A stretch of 64,000 nucleotides of DNA, taken from the NCBI RefSeq assembly GCF_000424625.1, contig NZ_AUKG01000002.1:930001-994000 (forward strand), read 5' to 3'. The DNA is from Conexibacter woesei Iso977N. GTDB lineage: Bacteria; Actinomycetota; Thermoleophilia; Solirubrobacterales; Solirubrobacteraceae. The notes under the pieces were generated by a model that was given only the letters and a program-made list of their open reading frames with translations, was not told the origin of the DNA and made no database searches. Positions 43,791 through 51,974 of this stretch are shown piece after piece; positions within the stretch are counted from its first letter, which is position 1, and each line of letters starts with the position of its first letter. The translations under genes and the position numbers were made by a program.

Positions 43791-43822
43791 GACTGGACAC
43801 ACTTTCGCGAGTCGTGTACGTT
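43775..43822 (+). promoter_or_regulatory. Promoter of the Liv-type transporter operon with TGTGTCC inverted repeat
   Basis: TGTGTCC (43775-43781) and GGACACA (43795-43801) are perfect 7-bp arms with a 13-bp centre. TGGACA (43794-43799), a 17-bp spacer and TACGTT (43817-43822) give a promoter whose -35 box lies inside the right arm. A regulator bound to the dyad would directly control initiation. Confidence 0.6.
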
Positions 43823-43875
43823 CTGGCTCCCGCGTGCTGTGTGCCCAAGAGCACGCAGCGTCTGGAGGAGAACCC

Positions 43876-43932
43876 ATGGCACGTCGCTGTCCCGCGATCC
43901 CTGAGTACGCGCTGCCCGGAGCCGTCGCATGA
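43876..43932 (+). CDS. 18-codon ORF (uORF) coupled to the transporter ATPase gene
   Basis: ATG 43876 is preceded by GGAGGAG (43864-43870), the best ribosome site in the window, at 5 nt spacing. The peptide would be [18 protein letters not shown]. Its stop overlaps the ATG of the ATPase gene (ATGA, 43929-43932), and that gene has no ribosome site of its own. The promoter at 43794-43822 lies upstream, so the small ORF is the first translated unit. It may serve to load ribosomes or act as a regulatory leader; no family is recognised. Confidence 0.6.
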   Translation: MARRCPAIPEYALPGAVA

Positions 43933-44693
43933 CGTTGCTGCAGGTGCGCGATCTACGCGTCACCTATGGCGGTGTCGTCGCTGTCGGCGGCGTCGACCTC
44001 GACGTCCCCGAGGCGTCGGTCGTCGGCCTGATCGGCCCCAACGGTGCCGGCAAGACCTCCATGATCGACGGGCTCACCGGCTACCACCCGCCGTCCGGCG
44101 GGACCGTCACCTTCGAGGACGCCGACATCACGAGGATGCGCCCGCACCTGCGTGCGCGCCGCGGGATGGTCCGGACCTTCCAGTCCGTCGAGCTGTTCGA
44201 CGACCTGACGGTGGAGGAGAACCTCCAGGTCGCCGCCGACGGCCTCGGCGTCGCCCGGGCGCTGCGCGACGTGTTCCTGCCGGCCGCCCGCGCCCGCGCG
44301 CGCCGCGACGACGTCGCCTGGGCGCTGGACGTCTGCGGCCTCGCCGACGTCGCCGACGCGCGCCCCACCGAGATCTCCCACGGCCGCCGCAAGCTCGTCG
44401 GCGTGGCCCGCGCGCTCGCGCGCCGGCCGCGCCTCGTGCTGCTCGACGAGCCCGCCGCCGGCCTCGACACCGACGAGTCGCTGGAGCTGGGCCGTCGCCT
44501 GGCGGCGATGCCCGAGCAGGGCGTCAGCGTGTTGCTGGTCGACCACGACATGGGGTTGGTGCTCGGCGTCTGCACCGACATCTACGTGTTGGACTTCGGG
44601 AGGCTGATCGCGCACGGCACGCCCGCGCAGATCCGCGAGGACCCCGCGGTCCTCGGCGCCTACCTCGGGACCGAGGAGATCGCGCATGCCTGA
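43929..44693 (+). CDS. livG: Branched-chain amino-acid-type ABC transporter ATP-binding protein (LivG-like)
   Basis: 254 aa. Walker [11 protein letters not shown] (about residues 35-44), Q-loop [20 protein letters not shown] typical of LivG, Walker [14 protein letters not shown]-loop [10 protein letters not shown]. The signature is degenerate: [14 protein letters not shown] instead of LSGGQ. HAAT-family systems import branched-chain amino acids but also aromatics, amides and urea; the surrounding enzymes argue for an aromatic or cyclic substrate. Start ATG overlaps the small upstream ORF. Confidence 0.92.
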   Translation: MTLLQVRDLRVTYGGVVAVGGVDLDVPEASVVGLIGPNGAGKTSMIDGLTGYHPPSGGTVTFEDADITRMRPHLRARRGMVRTFQSVELFDDLTVEENLQVAADGLGVARALRDVFLPAARARARRDDVAWALDVCGLADVADARPTEISHGRRKLVGVARALARRPRLVLLDEPAAGLDTDESLELGRRLAAMPEQGVSVLLVDHDMGLVLGVCTDIYVLDFGRLIAHGTPAQIREDPAVLGAYLGTEEIAHA

Positions 44694-45402
44694 GCAGCGC
44701 CTGCATCTCGACGCGCTCGCCGCGGGCTACGACGGCAACGCGGTCGTCCGCGACCTCACGCTGAGCGTCGCGCCCGGCGAGGTCGTCGCGCTGCTCGGCC
44801 CCAACGGCGCGGGCAAGACCACCACCTTGATGACGATCGCCGGCCTGCTGCCGCCGGTCGGCGGCGCGATCCACGTGGACGGCGCGCCGATCGCCGGGCA
44901 GGCCGCGCACAAGCTCGCGAAGGCCGGCGTCTCGCTCGTCCCCGAGGGCCGCTCGCTGTTCTTCAGCCTCACGGTCGCCGAGCACCTCAAGCTCGCCGAG
45001 GGCCGCGAGCCGCTCGCCAAGGGCGAGTTGATGGCCTTGCTTCCGGAGCTGGAGAAGTGCCTGGATCGCAAGGCCGGCGTCCTGTCGGGCGGCGAGCAGC
45101 AGATGCTCGCGGTCGGGCGCGCGCTGGTCTCGCGGCCCAAGCTGCTGCTGGTGGACGAGATGTCCCTCGGCCTCGCGCCCGTGATCGTGGAGCGCCTGCT
45201 CCCGATCCTGCGGCGCGTCGCGGCCGACCTCGGCGCCGGCGTGCTGTTCGTCGAGCAGCACGTCGCCCTGGCGCTCAAGGTCGCTGATCGCGCCTATGTC
45301 TTGAACCATGGTCGGCTGGTCCTGGAGGGCGCGGCGTCCGAGCTGCGCGACCAGCCCGACCTCCTGAAGTCCAGCTACCTCGGTGAGGTGGCTGTTGCCT
45401 AA
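44686..45402 (+). CDS. livF: Branched-chain amino-acid-type ABC transporter ATP-binding protein (LivF-like)
   Basis: 238 aa, overlapping LivG by 8 bp. Walker [14 protein letters not shown]-loop [17 protein letters not shown] (the family has a PEGR motif), signature [15 protein letters not shown], Walker [15 protein letters not shown]-loop [18 protein letters not shown]. It forms the ATPase pair with LivG on the cytoplasmic face. Confidence 0.94.
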   Translation: MPEQRLHLDALAAGYDGNAVVRDLTLSVAPGEVVALLGPNGAGKTTTLMTIAGLLPPVGGAIHVDGAPIAGQAAHKLAKAGVSLVPEGRSLFFSLTVAEHLKLAEGREPLAKGELMALLPELEKCLDRKAGVLSGGEQQMLAVGRALVSRPKLLLVDEMSLGLAPVIVERLLPILRRVAADLGAGVLFVEQHVALALKVADRAYVLNHGRLVLEGAASELRDQPDLLKSSYLGEVAVA

Positions 45403-45436
45403 GCACGCACGCACTATGAGGAGAGGTGCTCACAAC

Positions 45437-46723
45437 ATGAGCGTTCGGTTGAAGGTCCCGGGAGCGCTCGTCGCGCTCTCGCTCGCGGCGGTGGCCGCGG
45501 CGGGTTGCGGTTCCAGCAGCGACAACAGCTCGACGTCGTCCAACAGCAGCGCCAGCACCGGCGCCTCGACGCCGGCCGCCGCGCCGGCGGCCGACGCGCT
45601 CGGCACGGCCAAGAAGGCGAGCGGCAAGCCGATCGTCCTCGGCCTGCTCAACCTGGAGTCGGGACCGGTCACGTTCCCCGAGTACCGCCAGGCCGCTGAG
45701 CTGGCGGTCAAGTACATCAACGACTACAAGGGCGGCATCGGCGGCCGGCCTGTGCAGCTCGCGAGCTGCGCGACCGACGGCCAGCCGGCGACGTCCGGCC
45801 GCTGCGCCAACCAGATCGCCGACAAGAACCCGACGGCGATCCTCGGCGGCGCGGACACCGGCGCGCCGGGTGCGTTCCCGGTCTGGGAGCGCAAGAGGCT
45901 CGCCTACATGGGCGGCATCCCGTTCACGCCCGTCGAGTCCAACGCCCCCAACGCGGTGCAGTTCTACTCCGTGTCGGTCGGCGACAACTTGGCCACCGTG
46001 CAGTACGCGGTCAAGGAGCTCGGCGTCAAGAAGGCGTCGGTCATCTACACCGACGACTCGCAGGGCAAGGCCACCGGCCTCGGCGTGATCGTCCCGGCCT
46101 TCAAGGCCGCGGGCGCCGAAGCCAAGGCGATCCCGGTCTCGCCGTCCGCGGCGGACCTGTCGTCGGCGGCGGCCGCCGCGATCGGCAGCTCGCCCGACGC
46201 GGTCTACGTCAACACGCCGAACGCGTGCCCGGCCGTGCTGAAGGCCCTGAAGGCCGTCGGCTACACCGGCAAGATCATGGGCATCGACCCGTGCACCTCG
46301 CCGCCGGCGCTGAAGGCGGCGGGCGACTCGGCCGAGGGCCTGTACTTCGCGCAGCCGTTCGTCTCGCTGGACTCCGGTGACAAGGACGCCAACCTGATGG
46401 GCGCCGCGATCAAGAAGTACGGCGGGTCGGACATCGCGCTCGACTCGATCGCGCAGGCCGGCTTCTCGTCGGTCATGAACGTCCAGGCCGCGCTCGACGG
46501 CGTGAGCGACCTGACCGAGAAGAACATCCTCGCGGCGTTCAAGGACGGCAGGGCCCACGACAACTTCATGGCCCACCCGTACACCTGTGACGGCAAGCAG
46601 CTCGCGGGCAACACCGCGGTCTGCAACACGTTCCAGAAGATCAAGCAGATCAAGAGCGGCAAGGTCACCACGGTCACCGATGACTGGGTGAACGGCGCCT
46701 CGCTGTACAAGCCGCAGTCGTAG
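45437..46723 (+). CDS. livK: Liv-type ABC transporter substrate-binding lipoprotein
   Basis: 428 aa from ATG 45437; GGAGAGGTG lies upstream, and ATG 45416 is a weaker alternative. The lipoprotein signal ends AAVAAAGC (Cys24), followed by a Ser/Asn-rich linker. The mature part is a type I periplasmic-binding fold: KPIVLGLLNLESGPVTFPEY, LAVKYINDYKGGIGGRPVQL and VKELGVKKASVIYTDDSQG. An EYRQA-containing start and many small residues resemble aromatic- or amide-binding relatives as much as true branched-chain amino-acid receptors. It confers specificity on the LivGF/LivHM system. Confidence 0.92.
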   Translation: MSVRLKVPGALVALSLAAVAAAGCGSSSDNSSTSSNSSASTGASTPAAAPAADALGTAKKASGKPIVLGLLNLESGPVTFPEYRQAAELAVKYINDYKGGIGGRPVQLASCATDGQPATSGRCANQIADKNPTAILGGADTGAPGAFPVWERKRLAYMGGIPFTPVESNAPNAVQFYSVSVGDNLATVQYAVKELGVKKASVIYTDDSQGKATGLGVIVPAFKAAGAEAKAIPVSPSAADLSSAAAAAIGSSPDAVYVNTPNACPAVLKALKAVGYTGKIMGIDPCTSPPALKAAGDSAEGLYFAQPFVSLDSGDKDANLMGAAIKKYGGSDIALDSIAQAGFSSVMNVQAALDGVSDLTEKNILAAFKDGRAHDNFMAHPYTCDGKQLAGNTAVCNTFQKIKQIKSGKVTTVTDDWVNGASLYKPQS

Positions 46724-46744
46724 TCCTACGAGAACGGGAACATC

Positions 46745-48799
46745 ATGTCCTCCTACATCCTGTTCCTGCTGCTGGGCCTGGGGTCGGGTGCCGTCTACGG
46801 CATGCTGGCCCTGGGCCTGGTGCTCAAGCACCGCAGCGGCGGCGTCGTGGACTTCGGCCACGGCGCGGTCGCGATGTTCATCGCCTACGTGTACCTGGGG
46901 CTGCGCCAGGACGGGACGCTCGAGCTGCCGTGGCTGTGGCTGCCGCACTCGATCGACCTCGGCGGCGCGTTCGGCACGTGGCCGGCGATCTTGGTGTCCT
47001 TGGTCTACGCAGCGGTCTTCGGCGCCATCCTGTACGTCTTGATCTACCGCCCGCTGCGCGGCGCGACGGCCCTGACGCGCGTGTGCGCGTCGGTCGGCAC
47101 GATGCTCGCGCTGCAGGCGATCGCCGTGCTGAACTTCGGGACCACGGCGAAGTCGACGCCGGCGATCCTGCCCAACAAGCCGTTCAGGATCGGGGACATC
47201 ACGGTCCCGGTCGACCGGCTGTGGTTCGCGGGCATCGTGGTCGTCCTGGCGATCCTGCTCGGCGCGGTCTACCGCTTCACGCGCTTCGGCCTCGCCACGC
47301 GCGCGTCGGCCGAGAACGAGCAGGGCGCGGCGCTGGTCGGGCTCAACGCCGACCGGATCGCGCTCTGGAACTGGGTCCTGGCGACGATCCTCGCGGGTGT
47401 CGCGGGGATCCTGATCGCGCCGGTCTCGACCGTCGACCCGACGTCCTACACCTTGTTCATCGTCCCGGCGCTGGGCTGCGCGCTGCTCGCGCGGTTCACC
47501 TCGTTCGGGATCGCCGCCGGCGCGGGCCTCGTGCTCGGCATGCTGCAGAGCGAGATCACCAAGTTGATCTCGGTCGCCTCGTGGCTGCCGCAGGAGGGCC
47601 TGCCGCAGGCGCTGCCGTTCGTCCTGATCGTGCTGGCGATGACGCTGATGTCGCGCGGCGTCGGTGCGCGCGGCGTCGTCGGCGAGCTGAAGAACCCGTC
47701 GCTCGGGCGCCCGACGCGGCCGTGGTCGACGGCGCTGATGTGCTTCGTCCTCGGGACGATCGCGCTGATCGTGCTCAGCGGCTCGCTGCGCGTCGCGATG
47801 ACCGCGTCGATCTGCACGGTGTGCATGGCCATGTCCTTGGTCGTGCTGACCGGCTACGTCGGCCAGGTGTCGCTGGCGCAGATGTCGTTCGCGGGCATCG
47901 GCGCGTTCGAGGTCACGCACCTCTTCGGGCCGGGCACGCCGTTCATCATCACCCTGTTCTGCTCCGCGCTGGTCGCGGTGCCGCTGGGGCTGTTGATCGG
48001 GCTGCCGGCGCTGCGGGTGCGCGGGGTCAACCTCGCGGTGGTGACGCTGGCCGCGGCGTTCGCTTTGGACGCGCTGGTCTTCAACAACGACAAGTTCTCC
48101 GGCGGTCTGGCGGGGCGCGACGTCGCGTCGCCGAAGTTCCTCGGCGTCGACGTCGGGATCGCCCATGGCGATGCCTACCCGCGCGTGATCTTCGGGGTGG
48201 TCGCGCTGGCGATCGTCTGCCTCGTGGGTGTCTTCGTCGCGCGGCTGCGCAACGGCGCCGCGGGCCGGATGTTCATCGCGGTGCGCTCCAACGAGCGCGC
48301 GGCCTCGGCGATCGGGATCGACGTGGCCCGGACCAAGTTGATGGCCTTCGGGCTGTCGGCGTTCATCGCCGGCCTGGGCGGCGGGCTGCTGGCCTACCAG
48401 CAGCAGACGGTGTCCTCACCGTCGTTCGCGACGTTCGCGTCGCTGTCGCTGCTGGCCGTCACCTACGTGGCGGGCGTGGGGCGGATCGCGGGCGCGGTCG
48501 TCGCGGGCGTGATGCTGTCGTCCACGGGCCTGTTCGTCACCGCGCTGGACAAGGCGTTCGGCGTCGGCAAGTACCAGCTGTTGGTCGCGGGCGTCGCGCT
48601 GACGCTGACGGCGATCAAGCAGCCGGACGGCATCGCCGCGACGCCTCCGCCGCCGCTGGTCAAGTTGTGGCACATGATCATGTCGAGGTGGGAGGGACGG
48701 TCGAAGGGGAACAACGGCAACGGCGCCCCGTCGGCTCCGTCCGCGCCGTCGGCTCCGTCGGCGCAGCCGCGCGTCGGCTCCGCGCCGGTGAAGTCGTGA
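46745..48799 (+). CDS. Fused LivH-LivM ABC transporter permease
   Basis: 684 aa, both permease subunits in one chain. The N-terminal half (about residues 1-300) is LivH-like: GLGSGAVYGMLALGLVLKHR, DFGHGAVAMF and a loop with GLATRASAENEQGAALVGLN. The C-terminal half (about 325-640) is LivM-like: VVLTGYVGQVSLAQMSFAGI, MFIAVRSNERAASAIGIDVA and FIAGLGGGLLAYQQ. The tail has an APSAPSAPSAPSAQP repeat. In most organisms these are two genes; fusion fixes a 1:1 ratio. It completes the importer operon. Confidence 0.92.
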   Translation: MSSYILFLLLGLGSGAVYGMLALGLVLKHRSGGVVDFGHGAVAMFIAYVYLGLRQDGTLELPWLWLPHSIDLGGAFGTWPAILVSLVYAAVFGAILYVLIYRPLRGATALTRVCASVGTMLALQAIAVLNFGTTAKSTPAILPNKPFRIGDITVPVDRLWFAGIVVVLAILLGAVYRFTRFGLATRASAENEQGAALVGLNADRIALWNWVLATILAGVAGILIAPVSTVDPTSYTLFIVPALGCALLARFTSFGIAAGAGLVLGMLQSEITKLISVASWLPQEGLPQALPFVLIVLAMTLMSRGVGARGVVGELKNPSLGRPTRPWSTALMCFVLGTIALIVLSGSLRVAMTASICTVCMAMSLVVLTGYVGQVSLAQMSFAGIGAFEVTHLFGPGTPFIITLFCSALVAVPLGLLIGLPALRVRGVNLAVVTLAAAFALDALVFNNDKFSGGLAGRDVASPKFLGVDVGIAHGDAYPRVIFGVVALAIVCLVGVFVARLRNGAAGRMFIAVRSNERAASAIGIDVARTKLMAFGLSAFIAGLGGGLLAYQQQTVSSPSFATFASLSLLAVTYVAGVGRIAGAVVAGVMLSSTGLFVTALDKAFGVGKYQLLVAGVALTLTAIKQPDGIAATPPPPLVKLWHMIMSRWEGRSKGNNGNGAPSAPSAPSAPSAQPRVGSAPVKS

Positions 48800-49209
48800 T
48801 CGCGCTGGACCACGCGGGGCTCACGGTGCAGGACCTGGACGCGGCGGTCGCCTTCTACGGCGCGGCGTTCGGCTTCGCGAGCGAGCACCCGTTCGAGCTG
48901 GGCGTGGACGGGATCCGCGGCATCATGCTGCGCCATCCCGACGGCGCGCGGCTGGAGCTGTTCGCGCGGCCGGCGTCGGCGGGCGGCGAGCAGCGCGGGC
49001 GCACGCCGATCGAGACGATCGCCTTCCACGGCTACGGCCACTTCGCGCTGACCGCGCCGGACCTCGACGCCGTGTTCGCGCAGGCGATCGCGGCGGGCGC
49101 GACCGAGCGCGTGTCGCCGCGGCCGTCGCCGGAGCCCGGCGTCCGGTTCGCGTTCGTCGCGGACCCGGAGGGCAACCTGGTGGAGCTCGTCGGGCGGTCC
49201 GCGGCGTGA
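48796..49209 (+). CDS. VOC-fold protein (glyoxalase/extradiol dioxygenase superfamily)
   Basis: 137 aa, GTG 48796 overlapping the permease stop (GTGA). LDHAGLTVQDLDAAVAFYGA carries an N-terminal His; HGYGHFALTAPDLDAVFAQA carries the second His; the C-terminal FAFVADPEGNLVELVG supplies the Glu. This His-His-Glu set is the usual metal site, so it is probably an active isomerase, epimerase or dioxygenase-like enzyme. It belongs to the transporter operon. Confidence 0.87.
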   Translation: MIALDHAGLTVQDLDAAVAFYGAAFGFASEHPFELGVDGIRGIMLRHPDGARLELFARPASAGGEQRGRTPIETIAFHGYGHFALTAPDLDAVFAQAIAAGATERVSPRPSPEPGVRFAFVADPEGNLVELVGRSAA

Positions 49210-49958
49210 GCGGGCGGCTGGCGGGCAAGCGCGTCCTGATCACCGGCACGGCCGGTGGGCAGGGCGCGGCGGCGGCGCGGCTGTTCGCGGCCGAGGGCGC
49301 GCGGGTGGTCGGCTGCGACCTCGACGTCGCGCGGGCCGAGGCGACCGCGGCCGAGGGCGGCTTCACGGCGTTCGCGCCGGTCGACCTCGCCGACGTCGAT
49401 GCGGCGACGGGGTGGATCACGTCGGCGGTCGAGGTCCTGGGCGGGATCGACGTCCTGTACAACAACGCCTCCGCGACGCGGGTCGGGCCGTTCGAGGACG
49501 TGACGCTGGAGGACTGGCGGTTCGTCCTTCGCAATGAACTTGACTTGATCTTCACCGTGACGCAGGCGGCGTGGGAGCACCTCGCCGAGGCGCGTGGGTC
49601 GATCATCAACACGGCATCGGTCTCCGCCTGGCGCGGTGCGGCGTTCACCGAGCAGGCGGCGCACGGCGCGGCCAAGGGCGGGGTGCTGGCGATCACGCGG
49701 CACCTGGCGGCGTCGGGCTCGCGGCGCGGGATCCGGGCCAACTCGATCTCGCCGGGGCTGACCGTGACGCCGCAGATCCAGGAGTTCCTGGACGACCCGT
49801 CGCACCCGATGCACGGGATGGAGGCCGCGCATCCGCTGCGGCGGCTCGGGACGCCGGAGGACGTGGCGCGCGTCGCGCTGTTCCTGGCCTCCGACGACGC
49901 TTCGTACCTCAATGCCATCGACATCGTGGTCGACGGCGGGCAGTCGGTGATCGTGTGA
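49206..49958 (+). CDS. Short-chain dehydrogenase/reductase-like protein, catalytic Tyr replaced by His
   Basis: 250 aa, overlapping the VOC gene by 4 bp. The cofactor motif VLITGTAGGQGAAAARLF is normal, YNNAS replaces NNAG, and the catalytic Ser is in INTASVSAWRG. The YxxxK pair is changed: the sequence reads QAAHGAAKGG, with His where Tyr is expected while Lys remains. It ends with the usual DIVVDGGQSVIV. Either an altered mechanism or a non-redox role is possible. It sits between VOC and FAD-oxidase genes in the transporter operon. Confidence 0.85.
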   Translation: MSGRLAGKRVLITGTAGGQGAAAARLFAAEGARVVGCDLDVARAEATAAEGGFTAFAPVDLADVDAATGWITSAVEVLGGIDVLYNNASATRVGPFEDVTLEDWRFVLRNELDLIFTVTQAAWEHLAEARGSIINTASVSAWRGAAFTEQAAHGAAKGGVLAITRHLAASGSRRGIRANSISPGLTVTPQIQEFLDDPSHPMHGMEAAHPLRRLGTPEDVARVALFLASDDASYLNAIDIVVDGGQSVIV

Positions 49959-51328
49959 GGCTGTTCCGGCGCGGCGACGACGGCTACGAGCAGGCGCGCG
50001 TCGGGCGCGTCTTCAACGCGCGGCGGCCGGAGCGGTACCCCGCGGCGGTGCTGCTGGCCGAGTCCGAAGATGATGTTGTTGCCGGCGTGCGGCTCGCGGC
50101 GCGCGAGGGCTGGAGGGTCTCGGTCCGGTCGGGCGGGCACTCGTGGGCGGCGTGGTCGGTGCGCGACGACGCGCTGCTGATCGACCTGGGGTCGATGAAG
50201 GACATGACCTTCGACGCCTTGACCGGCGTCGCCACGGCGAACCCGGCGGTGCGCGGTGGCATGGACCTCGCGCCGTTCCTGGACGCGCACGGGCGCATGT
50301 TCCCGGGCGGGCACTGCGAGAGCGTGGGGATCGGCGGCTTCCTGCTGCAGGGCGGGCAGGGCTGGAACTCGCGGCAGTGGGGGTGGGGCTGCGAGAACGT
50401 GGTGGGCGTGGACGTGGTCACCGCCGACGGCTCACTCGTCCACGCCAACGCGATCGAGAACACCGACTTGTACTGGGCGGCACGCGGCTCCGGGCCCGGC
50501 TTCCCGGGCGTGATCACGCGCTTCCACCTCAAGACGTATGACAAGCCTGCCGCGTTCACGCAGGACACGTGGACGTTCAGGTTGGAGGACTTGGAGGAGC
50601 TGTTGTCGTGGTTGCACGACGAGCTCCCGTCGCTGGACCGGATCGTGGAGCCCGTCGTGGCCGCCACGCGGCTGCCGGACGTCCCGCTGTTCGAGGGCGT
50701 CACCCGTCCCGATGGCCCCGTGTTGTTGTTGCACACGACCGCGATGTGCGCCTCCGCCGAGCAGGCGGAGGCGCTGCTCGCGGCGCTGGAGCCGCCGGGG
50801 GCGCTCGCCGCGCGGGCGCTCGGGCACGTGCGCGGGTTGACGACGATCGCCGAGGAGAACGCGGCGCAGGCGGTCCAGAACCCGGAGCAGCACCGCTACG
50901 CCGTGGACTGCACGTGGAGCGACGCGACCGCCGAGCAGCTCGCGCCGGCGCTGCGCGAGGTCTGGGCGAACCTGCCGACCGAGCACTCGTTCTCGATCTG
51001 GTACGGCTGGGCGCCGGTGCGCGCGCTGCCGGACATGGCGTTCTCGGTCGAGGCGAACGTGTACCTGGCGACGTACGTGATCTACACGGACGAGGCCGAC
51101 GACGAGACGTATCGGTCCTGGGTCCACTCGCGCACAGCGGACCTGGCCGCGGCGGGCGGGGCGGGCCGCGGCGTGTACCTCGGCGACACCGACTTCACCC
51201 GGCGCAGCGACCGCTTCATGAGCGACGCCAACTACACGCGGTTGGAGCAGATCCGCTCCGAGCGCGACCCCGACGGGCGCATCTGCGCCTACCTGATCGA
51301 CCCGTCGTTCGCGCTCAACGCGGGCTGA
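49955..51328 (+). CDS. FAD-linked oxidase (berberine-bridge/PCMH type)
   Basis: 457 aa, GTG 49955 overlapping the SDR stop (GTG-TGA). FAD-binding PCMH domain: VSVRSGGHSWAAWSVRDDAL (His for covalent FAD) and GIGGFLLQGGQGWNSRQWGW with NVVGVDVVTADGSLVHA. C-terminal domain ends in a BBE-like SDRFMSDANYTRLEQIRSER region. It is the second oxidase of this family in the window and only distantly like the one at 35125. It probably oxidises an alcohol or ring carbon of the imported compound. Confidence 0.9.
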   Translation: MRLFRRGDDGYEQARVGRVFNARRPERYPAAVLLAESEDDVVAGVRLAAREGWRVSVRSGGHSWAAWSVRDDALLIDLGSMKDMTFDALTGVATANPAVRGGMDLAPFLDAHGRMFPGGHCESVGIGGFLLQGGQGWNSRQWGWGCENVVGVDVVTADGSLVHANAIENTDLYWAARGSGPGFPGVITRFHLKTYDKPAAFTQDTWTFRLEDLEELLSWLHDELPSLDRIVEPVVAATRLPDVPLFEGVTRPDGPVLLLHTTAMCASAEQAEALLAALEPPGALAARALGHVRGLTTIAEENAAQAVQNPEQHRYAVDCTWSDATAEQLAPALREVWANLPTEHSFSIWYGWAPVRALPDMAFSVEANVYLATYVIYTDEADDETYRSWVHSRTADLAAAGGAGRGVYLGDTDFTRRSDRFMSDANYTRLEQIRSERDPDGRICAYLIDPSFALNAG

Positions 51329-51974
51329 GGCCGCCGTCCGGGACCAGCGTCTGGCCCGTCAGCGCGGCGGCGCCGTCGGTGACGAGGAACGCGACCGTCG
51401 CGGCGACGTCGTCGGGCACGAGCGTGCGCGTCAGCGCCTGCCGCGCGAGCACGCCGTCGAAGGCCTCGCGCGGCATGCCGTCGCGCGCAGCGGGCGTGTC
51501 GGTCAGCCCGGGAGCGACGGCGGTCACGGCGACGCCGCTCGCGCCCAGCTCCAGCGCGAGCGTCCGCGTGATCCCGACCAGCGCCGCCTTGCTGGCGACG
51601 TAGGCGAGCAGGTCCGGGCTCGGCGGCCCGTAGACCGTGTCGCTGGTGACGAACACGATCCGCCCGAAGCCGCGCTCGGCCATCCCCGGCACGAAGGCCT
51701 GGGCGAGCAACAACCCTGACTCGACGTTCACCGCCTGCACGCGGCGGTAGGCGTCGAGGTCGAGCGTGGCGAGCCGCATCTGGTCGAACGCCGCCGCAGC
51801 ATGGACCAGCACATCGACTTCGCCGACCGCGGCCGTCGCCCGCCGCACATCATCGGCATCGCCCAGATCGACCTGCTCGCGATCGAGGACGACAACATCA
51901 TGATCCGCGCGCAGCCGCCCGCAGATCGCCGCCCCGATCGCTCCGGCACCGCCGGTGACGACCGCGCGTCTCAC
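51315..51974 (-). CDS. Short-chain dehydrogenase/reductase
   Basis: 219 aa from GTG 51974. Cofactor site VVTGGAGAIGAAICGRL, then HAAAAFD in place of NNAG; catalytic Ser in IVFVTSDTVYG and YVASK in LLAYVASKAALVGITRTL. The C-terminus GQTLVPDGGLSPR is usual. It ends the minus-strand operon that starts with the TPP enzyme at 57063, and its 3' end overlaps the convergent oxidase gene by 14 bp. Substrate unknown. Confidence 0.9.
   Translation of the reverse strand: MRRAVVTGGAGAIGAAICGRLRADHDVVVLDREQVDLGDADDVRRATAAVGEVDVLVHAAAAFDQMRLATLDLDAYRRVQAVNVESGLLLAQAFVPGMAERGFGRIVFVTSDTVYGPPSPDLLAYVASKAALVGITRTLALELGASGVAVTAVAPGLTDTPAARDGMPREAFDGVLARQALTRTLVPDDVAATVAFLVTDGAAALTGQTLVPDGGLSPR

Noticed and set aside
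45275-48166. 963-codon frame antisense to the Liv binding protein and permease
   Set aside because: Long only because GC-rich DNA has few stops; composition is Arg/Asp/Gln/His-rich without domains.
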